DNA of 64,000 bases from Sepioteuthis lessoniana (taxonomy: Eukaryota; Mollusca; Cephalopoda; Myopsida; Loliginidae): assembly GCA_963585895.1 (NCBI GenBank), contig OY757904.1, positions 21,644,793-21,708,792 on the forward strand, in the 5' to 3' direction. Positions 9,735 through 21,687 of this stretch are shown here, in pieces (the first letter of the stretch is position 1; each line of letters begins with the position of its first letter). Below the pieces are notes generated by a model. It was not told the DNA's origin and did no database searches. It saw only the letters and a list, made by a program, of their open reading frames with translations. Position numbers and translations under genes: made by a program.

Positions 9735-9929
9735 CTGAAGCAAACAAACGCAAAGCCTGAAATATTCCTTCAGAATTCGATATGAACTAAGAATCAATGT
9801 CAAGGAAAAACAAAAAATGTCTTTTGATACAATTTAAAATAAATTACACCTAGCTGAAGTATCTGTCTATGTTGCATAAGAGGTGAAAACTTAGATTACA
9901 GCTTTTCTAATTTGAGACCAATAGATTGC

Positions 9930-10345
9930 TTGATTGATTTTAATACCATGTAAACCTGTCTAGGGTCATTTTATGCCCACAGGTTAGGGAATTGTGTTCA
10001 ATGTGTGTTCATATTTGCATTTACTGGGTGTAATGGCAAGGGAGGGGTACTTCACATTCCTTAAAGCTTAAGGACTGGAACCTTACCATCCAATGGTTTA
10101 GTGTTATACCCAGGACACTTATTGAAGGAGGCCTTACTCCTCCACAGAGGTGCAGTCATTTTTTGTGTGCTTGTTTCTTAAGAGTTTGTTTTTTTTTGCT
10201 CACTGTCCCATCAAATAAGATTAATCTTTGAACAGATGTATTTGACCCAGAGATGAGATCCTAACAGGTCTAATTACCATTCTGGGTCAGAGAGGACATG
10301 GGAGTAAAGGAAATGAAAAGGTACTCCACACACTCCAAAATATTC
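9930..10345 (+). repeat. Modular interspersed repeat ('W'), head and tail fragments
   Basis: A head of the second subtype (TTTTAATGCCATGTAAACC..., 9930-10020) is followed by tail segments (10023-10168 and 10207-10340) with the family's marks: 'ACTGGAACCTTACCATC', 'GTGTTATACCCAGGACAC' and 'GACCCAGAGATGAGATCCTAAC'. The two tail parts are out of order relative to other copies. Confidence 0.7.
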
Positions 10346-10436
10346 TAAAACTCATCAACAGGTCATTTTTTGCTTTTTTAAGCAAGATTTGCCCTAATCC
10401 ATGGACATGAATGAACCATTATTTTCCGAATGTCTC

Positions 10437-10468
10437 TTATAACAATGTAATATATTACATTGTTATAA
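10437..10468. repeat. 32-bp perfect palindrome
   Basis: The two 16-bp arms meet without spacer (centre between 10452 and 10453). The sequence is AT-rich but not a simple repeat. Confidence 0.9.
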
Positions 10469-10761
10469 TATGCAGTTAATATTTTTGTCAGAACACTTTC
10501 TAATAACCAGAATTTTGCAGACTGGAAAACATAAATTCAATTAGTGGTTTTGCTAGTAATTGATTAAAATATAAAATTACTAAGTAGATTACGCGGTTAC
10601 AATGAAAGCTTAGTTTATCTGGCATCATCTCAATTCAAGCTTAATGATATTGATTAAAAATCAATGTTTGATTAATTCACTTTTTGCTTTCTCACTCTAT
10701 TGATCTATTTCGCTATTCCTGAATGGAATGAGATGATTTGTAAATAAAAGATTACTGTACA

Positions 10762-10763
<2 letters not shown>

Positions 10764-10797
<34 letters not shown>
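10764..10797. repeat. Poly(A) run
   Basis: About 34 A; no recognisable element directly upstream. Confidence 0.9.
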
Positions 10798-10799
<2 letters not shown>

Positions 10800-11202
10800 C
10801 TTGTAAATATTTTTAGAATAAAAAAAAAAATCATAAAAAGGTAAAAATAGGGATGAGTAAAAATATAGAAAAGAATATTTCATACGAGGTTGAAATATCA
10901 GTGTTTTTAAGAGGCTAACATATTAATAATGTACAAAATTGTCTTAAACAGTCTTCACATGTTCACCATCCCTGTCAATACATTATTGGAATCTCCCATA
11001 GGTGATTAAAAATGTTAATATTTCTATGAAAGTATCTTTATTAGAGCAGCAGAATTGATATGACAAAGACCACCTGGGGAAGATTCCAATAATGGGTTGA
11101 CAGAGATGGTGAATATGTGGAGACTTTAGAATCATATCATAAAGGAACTCTCATAGTAATGTTAAGCACCTTGTATAATTAGAGTTAAAAATGTGCGCCC
11201 AA

Positions 11203-11285
11203 GGTTGGTTGGTTGGTTGGTTTTATGGTGTATCAACCCTTTCCATGTCATTTAACACCAAATTAAATCATTTTCATAAATGTTT
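11203..11285 (+). repeat. W repeat, head module with (GGTT)n start
   Basis: A GGTT run leads into TTTTATGGTGTATCAACCC and a TTTAACACCAAAT segment, the head shared by many copies in the window. Confidence 0.75.
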
Positions 11286-11344
11286 CAAACAATTCTGTCT
11301 AGCATAATTATAGTTTTTGTTTACACACAGTTAAATGTCAAAAC

Positions 11345-11590
11345 AGCCCTAGTGTTTGCCAATGGTCTGGGAGACCTGGGTTCAATCCCAGGTTGCATCA
11401 TACCAAAGACTTTAAAAATGGTACTTGATACCTCCTTGCTTAACACTCAACATTATAAGGTACGTATCAAGGGTAATGTGGAGTAACCCAGGGAAAGGAG
11501 TAGTGCCCTCCTCTACACCTCAGTGTTGTAGCAATTGGAAAGGGAGACTTCTGGTCGCCCTCAACTACAGTCGCCAACTTTACTTAACTT
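11345..11590 (+). mobile_element. SINE-A copy (tRNA-derived)
   Basis: It carries a Pol III B-box-like GGGTTCAATCCCAG, then the family body (CATACCAAAGACTT, GGTACTTGAT, CTTAACACTCAACATTATAAGG, CAGGGAAAGGAGTAG) and ends in a TTTACTTAACTT tail. The left end, where the A box would lie, is degenerate. Confidence 0.85.
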
Positions 11591-11671
11591 ATTTAGTTTA
11601 ACATAAGAATGCAATTTAAACACACAAATGTAAAAACATTTAGTTTCAAACAATTCCTTTTAGTTTAATTA

Positions 11672-11910
11672 CATGGTTTAGTTCTATTTGACCCATAGAT
11701 AGGACCCAGACAGGTGCTTACACTCCAGACCAAGGTGGACCCAGGAGCAATGGCAATGAAGGGGTACCCCACATTCCTCAAACCTCCAGCATTACTAGAG
11801 CCTCACCATCAGATTGTTTAGTGTCATATCCAGGACACTTGTTGGGGCAGTCTTATCCCTCTGTAGAGATGCAGCGTATTCTGCAGTCTCAGCTGAGTGG
11901 GCCAGCTCCC
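11672..11910 (+). repeat. W repeat, tail module
   Basis: A full-looking tail runs from ACCCATAGATAGGACCC through GGTGGACCCAGGAGCAATGG and the CTCACCATCAGATTGTTTAG and CATATCCAGGACACTTGTTG segments to GATGCAG...TATTCTGCAG. No coding potential. Confidence 0.85.
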
Positions 11911-12354
11911 AAGCTAATTAAAAATACATATGTAAATAATCTAATTGTAAGGATATACATATAAATAAAAATGAATTTGCAGAGTAGAATATAAATGTTT
12001 ATAATTTTGGATATAGATACATCTCCCCCAGAAAAAACATGATATTATCTATGTTTATATTTTCAAACAGTTCCTTCATATTTCATGAGTTGTAATATTT
12101 CTGTCAGATGAGAACAAGATCACAACATTCAATGAGGATGTGCTTTATCATGTACAGTATTTGACATAATGAACACATTGGCTGTTTTTCTTGTTTAACT
12201 CTTACTGTTTAGAGTATATATGATTCTATACATATGCACTTGAGATACAGGAACCAATTTAACTCATTTTTGATAGAGGGGTACTTTCTGAAATTTTCCA
12301 CATATCATATGACATAGTAAGTACATTTTATTTTTACTGGCCAACAGAAAGAGG

Positions 12355-12430
12355 TTAAGTTAGGTTATTTGGTTAAATGGCATATCAACTCTTGATGGTT
12401 ATTTAATGCCACATTAATTTCAGATGAGAA
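12355..12430 (+). repeat. W repeat, head module
   Basis: Shows GTTATTTGGTTAAATGGCATATCAAC and TTATTTAATGCCACATT-type sequence, as in other heads; it is followed by body-like sequence up to the tail at 12590. Confidence 0.7.
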
Positions 12431-12589
12431 CATGTTAATACATATATATTTGATTTGTAAGTGAATAGTTTTTCAGTAACTTTTTTGAAAAAATAAATTA
12501 GTTAAAGGGTTTCAAGTATTGCAAACACAAATAATTCTATTTGATTTTAATTGTTCGTACACAGTTAAATGGTTTCAAGTATAGTAAAT

Positions 12590-12822
12590 GATTAAATAGT
12601 TCTATTCAATCCAGAGATGGGATCATAACAAGTATTACAATTTTAGGTCAGAGTGAACCTTGAAGTAATGGCAAAGAAGGGATATTCTACATTCCTTAAA
12701 AGTCTAGGATTGGAGCCTCACCATCAGATGGTTTAGAGTTACACCTAGGACACTTGTTGAAGGGGGGATAGTCCCTCAACAGAGCTGCAGTCAGCATATT
12801 CTATTGCCCCAGCCGACAGGGT
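12590..12822 (+). repeat. W repeat, tail module
   Basis: Carries the tail marks (CAATCCAGAGATGGGATC, CTCACCATCAGATGGTTTAG, CCTAGGACACTTGTTG) and ends with ATATTCTATTGCCCCAGCCGAC. Confidence 0.85.
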
Positions 12823-12973
12823 GAATAAAAAGTGGTTGCAAGAACTGTACCAGCTTGTGGGGTGTATTTCTAAATTTTGAATCAAGATAACTTCACTTTC
12901 AAAGAAAGCAAGATGATAGGTTATTTGTACTTCAGTAATTTTGATGGCAAATTTGAAGGGTTTGACTGAATAA

Positions 12974-13258
12974 ATCATCATCATCAGGTCGTGGCGCTAG
13001 CACAGATATCCCTGACTCTCTCTCGCCACTTCTCCCTATCGTTCATTGCCTCTGGCAGGTCTTCAGGGCTACATCCCGTATTCTCACATAGCTGCTGTAT
13101 GTAAGTTCGAGCTGGTCGTCCTGCTTTTGCTCGGCCATATGTGAGGGTCCATAGGAGTACATCACTTATGAGCTCGTCCCTGCTTCTCGAGCAGTGTCCT
13201 GCATGTCTGGTTCGTCTAACTTGGATAGTTTTCGTGATGAGAGGTGGCCGCAGTTTCA
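12974..13258 (-). mobile_element. 5'-truncated RTE-type LINE, copy B
   Basis: Only the 3' end remains: a short (TGA)n tail at 12975-12986 and an open frame of about 91 codons with KTIQVRRTRHAGHC, GRAKAGRPARTY and the SPEDLPEAMNDREKW C-terminus. It is nearly identical in protein to copies A and E, so it is a fairly recent dead-on-arrival insertion. Confidence 0.9.
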
Positions 13259-13429
13259 TTATAAATTAGTGCAATGACATAGCAAATGTTTAATTGTATG
13301 TGGGCCAAGGTATATGTGAATACAATAAATAGTGGATATGGATCCAAAAACATTTTAGTTATTTGTGTATATAACTTGATCTTTTGTTCACAGAATTTAG
13401 TGTTGGTAATCTAAAAGACTGTGTATTGA

Positions 13430-13675
13430 GGATAGTAAGTAAAGTTGGTGACCATAGTTGAGGGGGACCCGAAGGCTCCCTTTTCAATAGCAACTTCACC
13501 AAGGTGTAGGGAAGGGCGCTACTCCTTTCCCTGGATTGCTCCACTTTACTCTTGATCCATACGTTTTAATGCTGATTGTTAAGCAAGGAGGCATCATGTA
13601 CTATTTTTTGAGTCTTTGGTATGACTCGACCTGGGATTGAACTCTGGTCTTCCGGGCCATTGGCAGACACTCTAA
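13430..13675 (-). mobile_element. SINE-A copy
   Basis: Reverse-oriented copy with the (TAAG)n-type tail at 13430, the CAGGGAAAGGAGTAG block, TTGAGTC/GACTCAAAA and the B-box region near 13630. Confidence 0.85.
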
Positions 13676-14229
13676 CAAAATATTTACAGGAAAAGAAAAG
13701 AAAGAAAAAAAAAAAGGAGGGGGCAACGAATAATTGAATGACCCCCAGCTCAAGTGCTAGAAACTTGTATATCAGTATAAAAGTTCAGAAGTGTTGAGAC
13801 AGAGCGTGTTAAACATACTTTGAAAATACTAAGCATATCCACTCCAAGACGGGCAGAGTTCAAAAAATGGTTAGTAATTTATTGTCTTTTACTATATTGT
13901 CATTTAAAAATGCATGAATGATTTTATTTTTTATTTGTAAAATTACTGCTGTATACTATCTGTGCTTTAAATGCAAGGACAATTTACTGTAATTCCAAGT
14001 AACAATTGAACCTGGTCAAGAGAAGCTAACAGTATTGGACTTTATTAGAAACTAAAAACCTAAGTTAGCATAAAATAGAATGCCTATAAGGAGGCAAAGA
14101 AGCATAAATAAGGACTGTGATGAAACTTTAAAAAAAAAAAGCAACTGTGGACTTTAACTAAGTTAAAACTTCATAATGACAGATGGGAGAAGAAAGAGGG
14201 TTGAAAAAAATTTTTTTTAATTTTTTTCG

Positions 14230-17200
14230 AAAGCCATGCGAAGCAGCATGGTGGAGGTAAAGGCAAGCAGATAAACCCTTTGATGGTTCAATGCAATGCC
14301 TAACCAGGTCGTGAGCATATGAATCCTATGATTCAATGGCCAAGATCAAATAGTTCGATTGGGGAACTACTGCTGCTCATCTATAAGGGTGGCTTCTATA
14401 GATGAGAATAAAAACAGCCATCGAAAGATTACCATGACCCATACCCAAACCACCTGTCCAAACTGCATCGCTCTTCACACAGGTAAAAAAGGGGTGCATC
14501 CTGCTCAGGTTGGAGCACTGGCCTCAGTGTTCAAAAAATTAGCTACAGAGCTCAAACAAAAAATTACTAAAATACAAACACACAATACAAATAGCGACGT
14601 TAGAACCTTAAATAGAATAGGACAATTACTGGAGTTGACTGCATCAGCGATAGATTATAACATAGACATAATATGCATACAAGAACACAGATACACACAT
14701 AGCAAGGATATTAAACATCCCGATACTGGCAATGGATGGATGCTAGCCACTGCATCTGCACGGAAAAACTCTCCCAATGCCACAATAGGAGGTGCAGGCA
14801 TGCTTATAGGACTATGATCCCTAAAATCACTAAATAGCATCGAGAAAACACAACTGAGGATGATAGTAGTTACTTTTAATGGCAACCTCAGCGCAACAAT
14901 CATCTCCTGCTATAGCCCTACCAATGTTAGAGAAGAAACTGCCCTCATTGCATTCTATGATGAGTTATTCTCCCTTGTTTGTAGCATCCTGAAACAACAT
15001 TCTTGTCATTGGTGGAAACATGAATGCCCAAATAGGTAAAAATGTAAACCACAAATTCAGTTTACACAACTTGTCAAACAGAAATGGGCAACATCTAACA
15101 GATTTCACACTAGAAAATAGATTAACATGCCTCAATACAAACTTTCAGAAAAGTGAGGGAAAACTATGGACCTACACCCACACAAATAATACTAAAGCAC
15201 AGATAGACTACGTCTTTATAAATAAGAAATGGAATGATAGTGCATTGAATTGTGAGGCATATTCCTCTTTCGAGGGTGTGTCCTCCAATCACCAAATTGT
15301 CATGGCAAAAATACAACTGAGCCCACGAAGGAATATGACTTGAATAACAACCACTGTACACTATGACTGGTCCCTGTTTAATAACAGGGATATTAGAGAT
15401 AAATATGCATTGACACAAAGAAACAAATTCAATGCACAAAAGGTGAAGACGGAAATACATACTCCAAATGACGAATATGAGAATTTCGTCAATGCCCACT
15501 TAGAAGCGGCAGTAGGATGCATACCAACTAAACAAAGAGCTAAACTTAGAGTTCCATGGGAGACATTTGCGGTTAGGAAAAAGCATGCAGACATGAAAAC
15601 TGCCAAATACAATAGGAAGAAGCCAATCAATACCAATGCCCTGAAACTTAAAAAGGCACAAAATGAATTAGCAAACATATACCTAAAAGAACAAACAGAA
15701 TACATACAAAATCAAATCGATAAGATTAAAGACTTGATTGAAGATAGACAATCTAGGATAACATGGCAAACAGCAAAATGAGCACAAGGAAGAGCACTAC
15801 AAAAGGTAAATTGAAAGCTACCAGCCAAGAAGAACAAATACAACTATGGAAACAACATTTTGAGAATTTACTTGGAAACCCTCTGAAAGTTAAACATGAA
15901 CCAATCATGAGAAATATTTGTAAACAATTAGACATCAAACTAGGACAGTTTATGCAAGAAGAACTCAACTCAGTACTAAGAAAAATGAAAAATATGAGAA
16001 AACCAGCAGGGCTTGATGAAATACCACCAGATGTATGGAAGACCAGGCAATTTGACGACATACTGCTCCGACACTGTAATGCCGTATATAATCAAAACAC
16101 AATAGACAGATGGACAAAGGGATGCATTCTCTCCTAAGAAGAGCAACCTCGGATAAGCCAAGAACTACTGAGGTATAACCCTTACATCCATAGAGGCCAA
16201 GATATACAATGCTCTAATACACAACCACATAGAACCCAAAATTGAGACCATACTTAGGAAGAAACAAAATGGCTTTTGGAGAAATAGATCCCTGACGTCA
16301 CAAATTTTGACTACCCATTGAATTCTTGAAGGTGTACTTGCAAAAAAACTAGAGGGAACAATATCATTTGTCGACTTCGCCAAGGCCTTTGACACCATAC
16401 ACAGAGGAAAGATAGAGCAAATATTACTCGCCTACGGCCTACCAAAAGAAACCATCGCAGCCATAATGATGCTATATAGAAACACGAAAGTAAAAGTCTG
16501 CTCCCCGGATGGAGACACAGACTACTTCAACATTGTAGCAGGTGTGCTGCAAGGAGACACATTAGCTCCATACCTCTTTATCATTTATCTAGACTACATG
16601 CTTAGAATGTCTATTGGTAAAATGAAAGAAAACAGTTTCAAGCTAACAAAGGAAAGAAGCAGAAAGTACCCCACACAAACAATTATGAACGAGGACTACA
16701 CCAATGACATAGTGCTTCTGGCAAATACACCCACGCAAACTGAAACCTTGCTACATAATCTGCAATGCACACAAGACAGAATATGTGCTTTAAGAGGCGA
16801 TATCTCCACACTAAACGATAGCTCTCTGAAACTAGCTGATAAGTTCACCTACCTAGGAAGCAGTGTCTCATCAACCGAGACAGACATTAACATGCAACTA
16901 GCAAAGGCATGGACAGCTATCAATAGGCTATCGGTCAGGTGGAAGTCAGACCTGACTGATAAAATGAAACAGTTTTTTTCAAGCAGCGGTTGTGTCAATA
17001 CTGCTGTATGGATGCACTATATGGATGCTAACTAAATGTATGGAGAAAAAGCTTGACGGCAAATACACAAGGCTGCTGCGAGAAATATTGCACAAGTTCT
17101 GAAGGCAGCACCCCACAAAGCAGCAGCAGTATGGCCACTTACCACCCATCATGAAAACTATCCAAGTTAGACGAACCAGACATGACACTGCTGGAGAAGT

Positions 17201-17414
17201 AGGGACAAACACATAAGTGACGTACTCCTGTGGACCCCTTCACATGGACAAGCAAAGGCAGGACAACCAGCTAGAACCTACATACAACAGCTCTGTGCTG
17301 ATACAGGATGTGGCCTTGAAGACCTGCTGGGAGCGATGGACTATAGAGAAGGGTGGCAGGTGAGGGTCAGGGACATCCATGCTGATGGTGCAACATGATG
17401 ATGATGATGATGAT
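14230..17414 (+). mobile_element. Near-full-length but dead RTE-type LINE, copy C
   Basis: The frame is broken into pieces. 14359-14817 holds the start of the APE-type endonuclease, with the catalytic-type glutamate in CIQEHR. 15020-15343 holds its end, with DMNAQIG, QIDYVF and SSNHQIV, where the usual SDH is SNH. 15410-15781 is the linker. 15763-16137 is the start of RT (KPAGLDEIPPDVW). Around 16340-16465 lies SFVDFAKAFD. 16466-17035 holds GVLQGDTLAP, a damaged YTND in place of YADD, then YLGSSV. 17036-17400 is a frameshifted C-terminus. It ends in (ATG)n at 17393-17414. The lost catalytic aspartate in YTND and the many frameshifts make it inactive. The 5' border near the T-rich stretch at 14210-14230 is approximate. 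Confidence 0.88.
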
Positions 17415-17861
17415 TGAGGATAGTTGCAAACAATCTTAAATGCTTTCAGTCCTTGTTTCTGGTGGGCCAATTTTTACCAGGCTCTGGTGTTGTTGGAAAA
17501 GTTCATAAATAGAAATGATGATTTTGTATTTGGCTTATACCAAACACAATCTAACAGGGGAAGTCAATTTCAGCCAATTTTAACAAATTAATTCAGTATC
17601 AGCATGTTAATGTGCAAAAGTTTAATCAGCACAGAGGGGGAAAGGGTGAGTCAATCTAGTATGGCTAATATTCAGCTGTGACAAGAAATGAGGGCAATGT
17701 GATCTGTTCTCCTTAAAGATTTGTCTACCATCCCAGATTTTTTTTACATCATCAAATGGTAACAAAAAAGCATCGAAAAAGAATGAATGCTTTGTTGTTG
17801 GAGTTAGAATATGAACAAATGAATCCCTTGCAGAAAGATAACATTTACCCTGCTAAAAAGA

Positions 17862-18030
17862 GAGGGGGGTCCTAGGTAGGACATGAAACTGTCTCAAGTA
17901 ATAAGGATACAGTTCAGGAACTCTGGGGAGTGTGAAGTCACTCCTTTATTGCCATTACTCCTAGGTCCACTCTGACTTCGAGTGATAATACTTGTTATGA
18001 TCCCATCAATGAGTCAAATAGATCTATCAA
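17862..18030 (-). repeat. W repeat, tail module
   Basis: Reverse copy with CTGGGGAGTGTGAAGTCACTCC, the CATTACTCCTAGGTCCACTC segment and ATGATCCCATCAATGAGTCAAATAG; body-like TTTCAAGTAAC/ATACTTGAAACC fragments follow to about 18240. Confidence 0.8.
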
Positions 18031-18354
18031 AAAATTATTAGTATTAGATTGGAATCTTTGAAATCATATAACTGAATACAAATTATTTGTATTAAGACTA
18101 GTTACTGAAAGCTAATTGTTTACAAAAAGTTACTTGAAACCATACAACTGCTTGAAATACATACTGTGTATAAATTGTTGTATAAGATAAGAATACTTGA
18201 AACCATATAATTGTGAGCAAACAATTATTATTATCATTATTAATTAGGAATATTGACTAGATAAAATAAAATGGGAATTCTTCCAAGTTGCAGCTGTGTT
18301 CCCGCCATTTTGACTCAATTGAAATAAGAGAAAAATCAAGATAAGAACTATATA

Positions 18355-18660
18355 AGGATGCTGTGAGCAGTTTTAAGCAAATTCCAGAAGCAGCACCCTA
18401 CAAAGCAGTAGCTATACAGCCACTATCCTCCTATCTCAAAAACCATCAAAGAAAAATAAAACAGGCTTGAGAAAGCTGAAGAAGTGGGGACAAACTCATA
18501 ATTGACATCCTCTGATGGACTCCTACACATTGACACACCAGAGTAGGCTGACCATAATCATCAGCTCTGTTTGGACACTAAGAGACATCTAGAAAACAAA
18601 CCAAGTGTGATGGCCAATAGGGATGGATGGCATACTGTTGGCATATCTTCGTGATAGTGA
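18355..18660 (+). mobile_element. RTE-type LINE fragment, copy G (highly degraded)
   Basis: Nucleotide similarity to the 3' part of copy C (CAGCACCCTACAAAGCAG, GACAAACTCATAA, GGACTCCTACACATTGACA) without an open frame. No (TGA)n tail is obvious. Confidence 0.6.
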
Positions 18661-19000
18661 TTAGTATTAATATAGGAATAATTGAAGCCATATTGTGCAC
18701 AAATTATTCATATTAAGAATAGTTATGTGAAGCTAGAATTTTTTATAAATAATCATCATCATTGGTTATTTGAAATCACATTACTTGCAAAAGAAGACTG
18801 AATTTAGCCTTAAATAAACCAAGAAGGGTTGAAATGCTATAAAAACAAATAACCAATCAAAAGAATGGAATTAATAATCAATATCTAAGAAATTTTTTTT
18901 TTCAGTTTTTTAGCTGTTCAATTTAGAACCCTTAATAAATTAATCACATTTTTTCAAATTATTTACAAAAAGAAAAATAACAAGATAAATCCAAACTTAC

Positions 19001-19225
19001 CTTATATTCATTTGGATATATGGGGGACACTTGTCGACAGATCAATTGGACTTTGTGTTCTGGTATTTTGTAGATAGTCCATGCACGTGGATATAAGGCA
19101 TGATAAGTTGCATCTTCTCCTTTTAGATTCCAGTTCCAGGAATCTAAACATCCTTTTTTATGCTTTCTTACACACAATACTTGTTGATGCACCGTGATGT
19201 TTTTCTTCCGAATACACACAATAAA
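19001..19225 (-). CDS. GBA2: GBA2 internal exon (225 bp, phase 0-0)
   Basis: Encodes 75 residues from FIVCIRKK through VHQQVLCV, SWNWNL, the strongly conserved YHALYPRAWT and ICRQVSPIYPNEYK. This is the family's N-terminal beta-rich domain (FIVCLRR..TVYQQVL...RSWNW...FYHALYPRAWTVY...CRQ.TPI.PHDY). The acceptor is TTTCTTACAG ending at 19226 and the donor GTAAGT begins at 19000. It connects EADQ of the 24648 exon to DTSF of the 9734 exon without gap or frame change. One unusual stretch, RKHKKGC, sits where vertebrate proteins have a shorter linker. Identity is recognised from memory of the family, not from a search. Confidence 0.96.
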
Positions 19226-19672
19226 CTGTAAGAAATTTCATAAATTTTATATCATTTTATAAATCAACTGTTTATATAACCCATGATATCATGGGTAGAA
19301 TTTATTAAACAAATCTCTTAAAAGTTAAATTTATTTAAATAATTACAAAGCAAATTCTCATAGGGAGAGAAGAAATTTGATAGAATAAACCTGTTTGTAT
19401 TTAAGTGATGATTGCATTTGAACCATTTCAAGTGTACTAGGTGATTGTTATTACTTAAAATATTTGGACTATTGGCCTTGTCTTTATTGTTATACTCATA
19501 ACATTTCAGTCGATATATCTTCCAGTCTTTTTCAGGTGTTTCATGTCAAACTCGGGAGTTCTCACAGAATCTCAAACTGAACCCTTTGTTTGAATTACAG
19601 AGGTGGACTGTTTGAATTCTGTTAACCAGGTACAGGTTTTAAGTTATAGTAAGTATTTTTTGTTATTTGCAC

Positions 19673-19758
19673 CTGTTGTTGGGATTGAACTTGCAACCTC
19701 CAGATGAAGCACTTTCCAATCTAAGGCCTTATCCACTGCACAATGAGTCCTGGCCCGA
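19673..19758 (-). mobile_element. tRNA-derived SINE head
   Basis: Read on the minus strand it has an A-box-like TGTGCAGTGGATAAGG and a B-box-like GCAAGTTCAATCCC at tRNA-like spacing. Conserved tRNA bases are not all present, and flanking sequence (19480-19500 against 19775-19795) shows a 16-bp imperfect inverted match, so it is read as a SINE rather than a tRNA gene. Confidence 0.65.
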
Positions 19759-20432
19759 TTTTCTTCAGAAGTGAATATAACAATAAAGATGAGTAATGAG
19801 TTTTTATTCTATTTTATATTTCACCCCCCCCCTTTTTTTAGTCATGCGCGAATGTGGGAGTTGATACAGGAAAGGGGAATATAAATTTTACTGTTTTGGT
19901 CTTTTAATTATTTTCAAATATTTGAAGACAAATATCTCTCAATCAGTATTTCGAGTGTCAGTGATCCACTCTACTGTAGACAGAGAGGGCGATTTTGCTT
20001 TCACTGTTTTTCTTTTATTTTTGTGTAACTTATTTTTACTTATTGATCTTTTTTTTTAACCCAAGTTTTATTTTATTTATTTTTTTTAAAATTTTCTTTT
20101 TGAAGTTTTTAATTTGGAAAATGCTGAAATTGTAAAGAGAAATTTTAACAGACTGAAGAAGGAATTCAAACTCCCGCGTATGTAGTCTTTCAAGTAAATA
20201 GTTAAAATTATATTCCTTGATCGTGTCAAACGCTAGTTATTTCTTAGATTGTAAATAAGTAAAGTGAATCATATCGTTTTTACTGTGATTCACTTAGCAT
20301 TTTATTGTCAATCATGATATTTTTTTTCATTAGGTAAAAAGGTTTTAATAACCAGTGTAATTAAGTCGCACTTTGAAATAATCCATATGCTAGTGTCCTC
20401 GAAGATCACTTAAATAGACAGATCTGCATATT

Positions 20433-20459
20433 TGATTGGTTGTTTGCAACAACCAATCA
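20433..20459. repeat. 12-bp stem, 3-nt loop hairpin with opposed CCAAT boxes
   Basis: The arms TGATTGGTTGTT and AACAACCAATCA are perfect complements around TGC, so each arm carries a CCAAT/ATTGG motif. It sits in a 300-bp block less AT-rich than the surrounding intron. No promoter function can be shown. Confidence 0.85.
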
Positions 20460-20844
20460 GATGCGCGGTCAATAAATAAAAAGCCAAGTCAATATCCGTT
20501 TTTTTTTTTTCTTTCCTATGTTGCGTAAATGGTAGGGTGTATCAGAGACTGATCATCTTTGATAGGGTCTGCAGGGGAGAAGAGTATAATATTGGAAGAC
20601 CCGAAACTCTCCAATGAACCAAGCAAAACATTACTGCCGACACCCTCCGGCGCTAAATGTATAAAGGCGTATATTTAAAGTATGTGGTATATATATGTAT
20701 GTGTGCATGCGATTGTCTATTGATTTGATGATGACCATAAACTACACCAAAGTAAATGAACTACACAGGTGACTTGTTAATCATGGTGAACCAACCACAT
20801 AAGCAGATAACAGAAAATGGACAAACACTGTGCCACAGATTCTT

Positions 20845-21095
20845 CAAACAATACTCCTTATGTTTTGACTTTAGAGTTTTTCCTTCTCTTAAATTGGTTG
20901 CCTTACCAACGTTAGAGATCCCAGTCTAACCAACTATTTACCTATAGCTTTGGGGTGGAGGGGAAGAAAAGAAGAATTCATATCTTTCTCAAGGGTATTA
21001 ATACAAAGTGAAACACAAATTGCCACATCAAGGATTTGAACTCTGATTGTGGATTTCATTTCCTACAATGATGATCGTTAATGCTATTTTAATGG
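20845..21095 (-). mobile_element. SINE-B copy
   Basis: Reverse copy with TTTTTCCTTCTCTTAAATTGGTTGCCTTACCAA, ACTATTTACCTATAGCTTTGG, CTCAAGGGTATTA and a B-box-like segment AAGGATTTGAACTC. Several nearby copies share this order. Confidence 0.75.
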
Positions 21096-21687
21096 TAGAA
21101 TATTAATTTTTTTTACAAATATATTAGTAATATATAAATGAATTTGATCAAAGCCATGAAAATTAAAGCAATTAAAAAAAAAAAAAAGAAAAAAAAGAGA
21201 AAAATTGAAAAAGAGTTAAAAAAGAAAAAAAAGGATGATGATGATGATACTGACTAGGGAGAATAAAATCACATTAAACTGGGAAGAATAATTTTTCAAC
21301 AGCTTAAATGAAATAAAATATAGTAGAAGCCATTTTCTGAGAACTGGAAAAGAGATATTCCCCCAAGTCCAATGAAAAAATGAAGAGGATTTTCAAGGAG
21401 GAGGAATGTTGAGGGAGGGTCAGAGAGATGGAATTTGCAGAGAGATTAAGATAAGAACTGAGGCCAATGATTGTAAAGATTAGTCAGTTTGGAATCCTTA
21501 GCAGTTGCCAAGTACATTCTACAGGAGGGAGGAAAAGAAAGAATTCTTTTTTTTTTTTTTTTTTAGGTTTTTAAAACTGTTCAGTAAATGTCTTATATAT
21601 GCTGACATATATATTTTAAACATTATCCAAAATAAGATATCCAGATTTTTATTCAAAGTCTTCTTTTATATACCTAATTTACAGCAT

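Larger units (their letters stand above)
9735..19000 (-). other. GBA2: GBA2 intron, 9.3 kb
   Basis: Bounded by GTAAGT (19000 downwards) and TTCAG (9735). It contains modular-repeat copies, SINE-A copies, RTE copies B, C and G, a 32-bp palindrome and a poly(A) run. Parts with nothing recognisable: 9830-9930, 10800-11190, 11950-12350, 13680-14210 and 17470-17850, all AT-rich. Confidence 0.9.

Noticed and set aside
9735-9803. Upstream extension of the open frame beyond the GBA2 exon
   Set aside because: The frame continues by chance past the TTCAG acceptor; the added residues do not match the family, and phase-0 joining at 9734 gives continuous GBA2 sequence.
14655-17470. Minus-strand ORFs within the 14-17 kb LINE
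   Set aside because: They are antisense to recognisable endonuclease and RT sequence on the plus strand.
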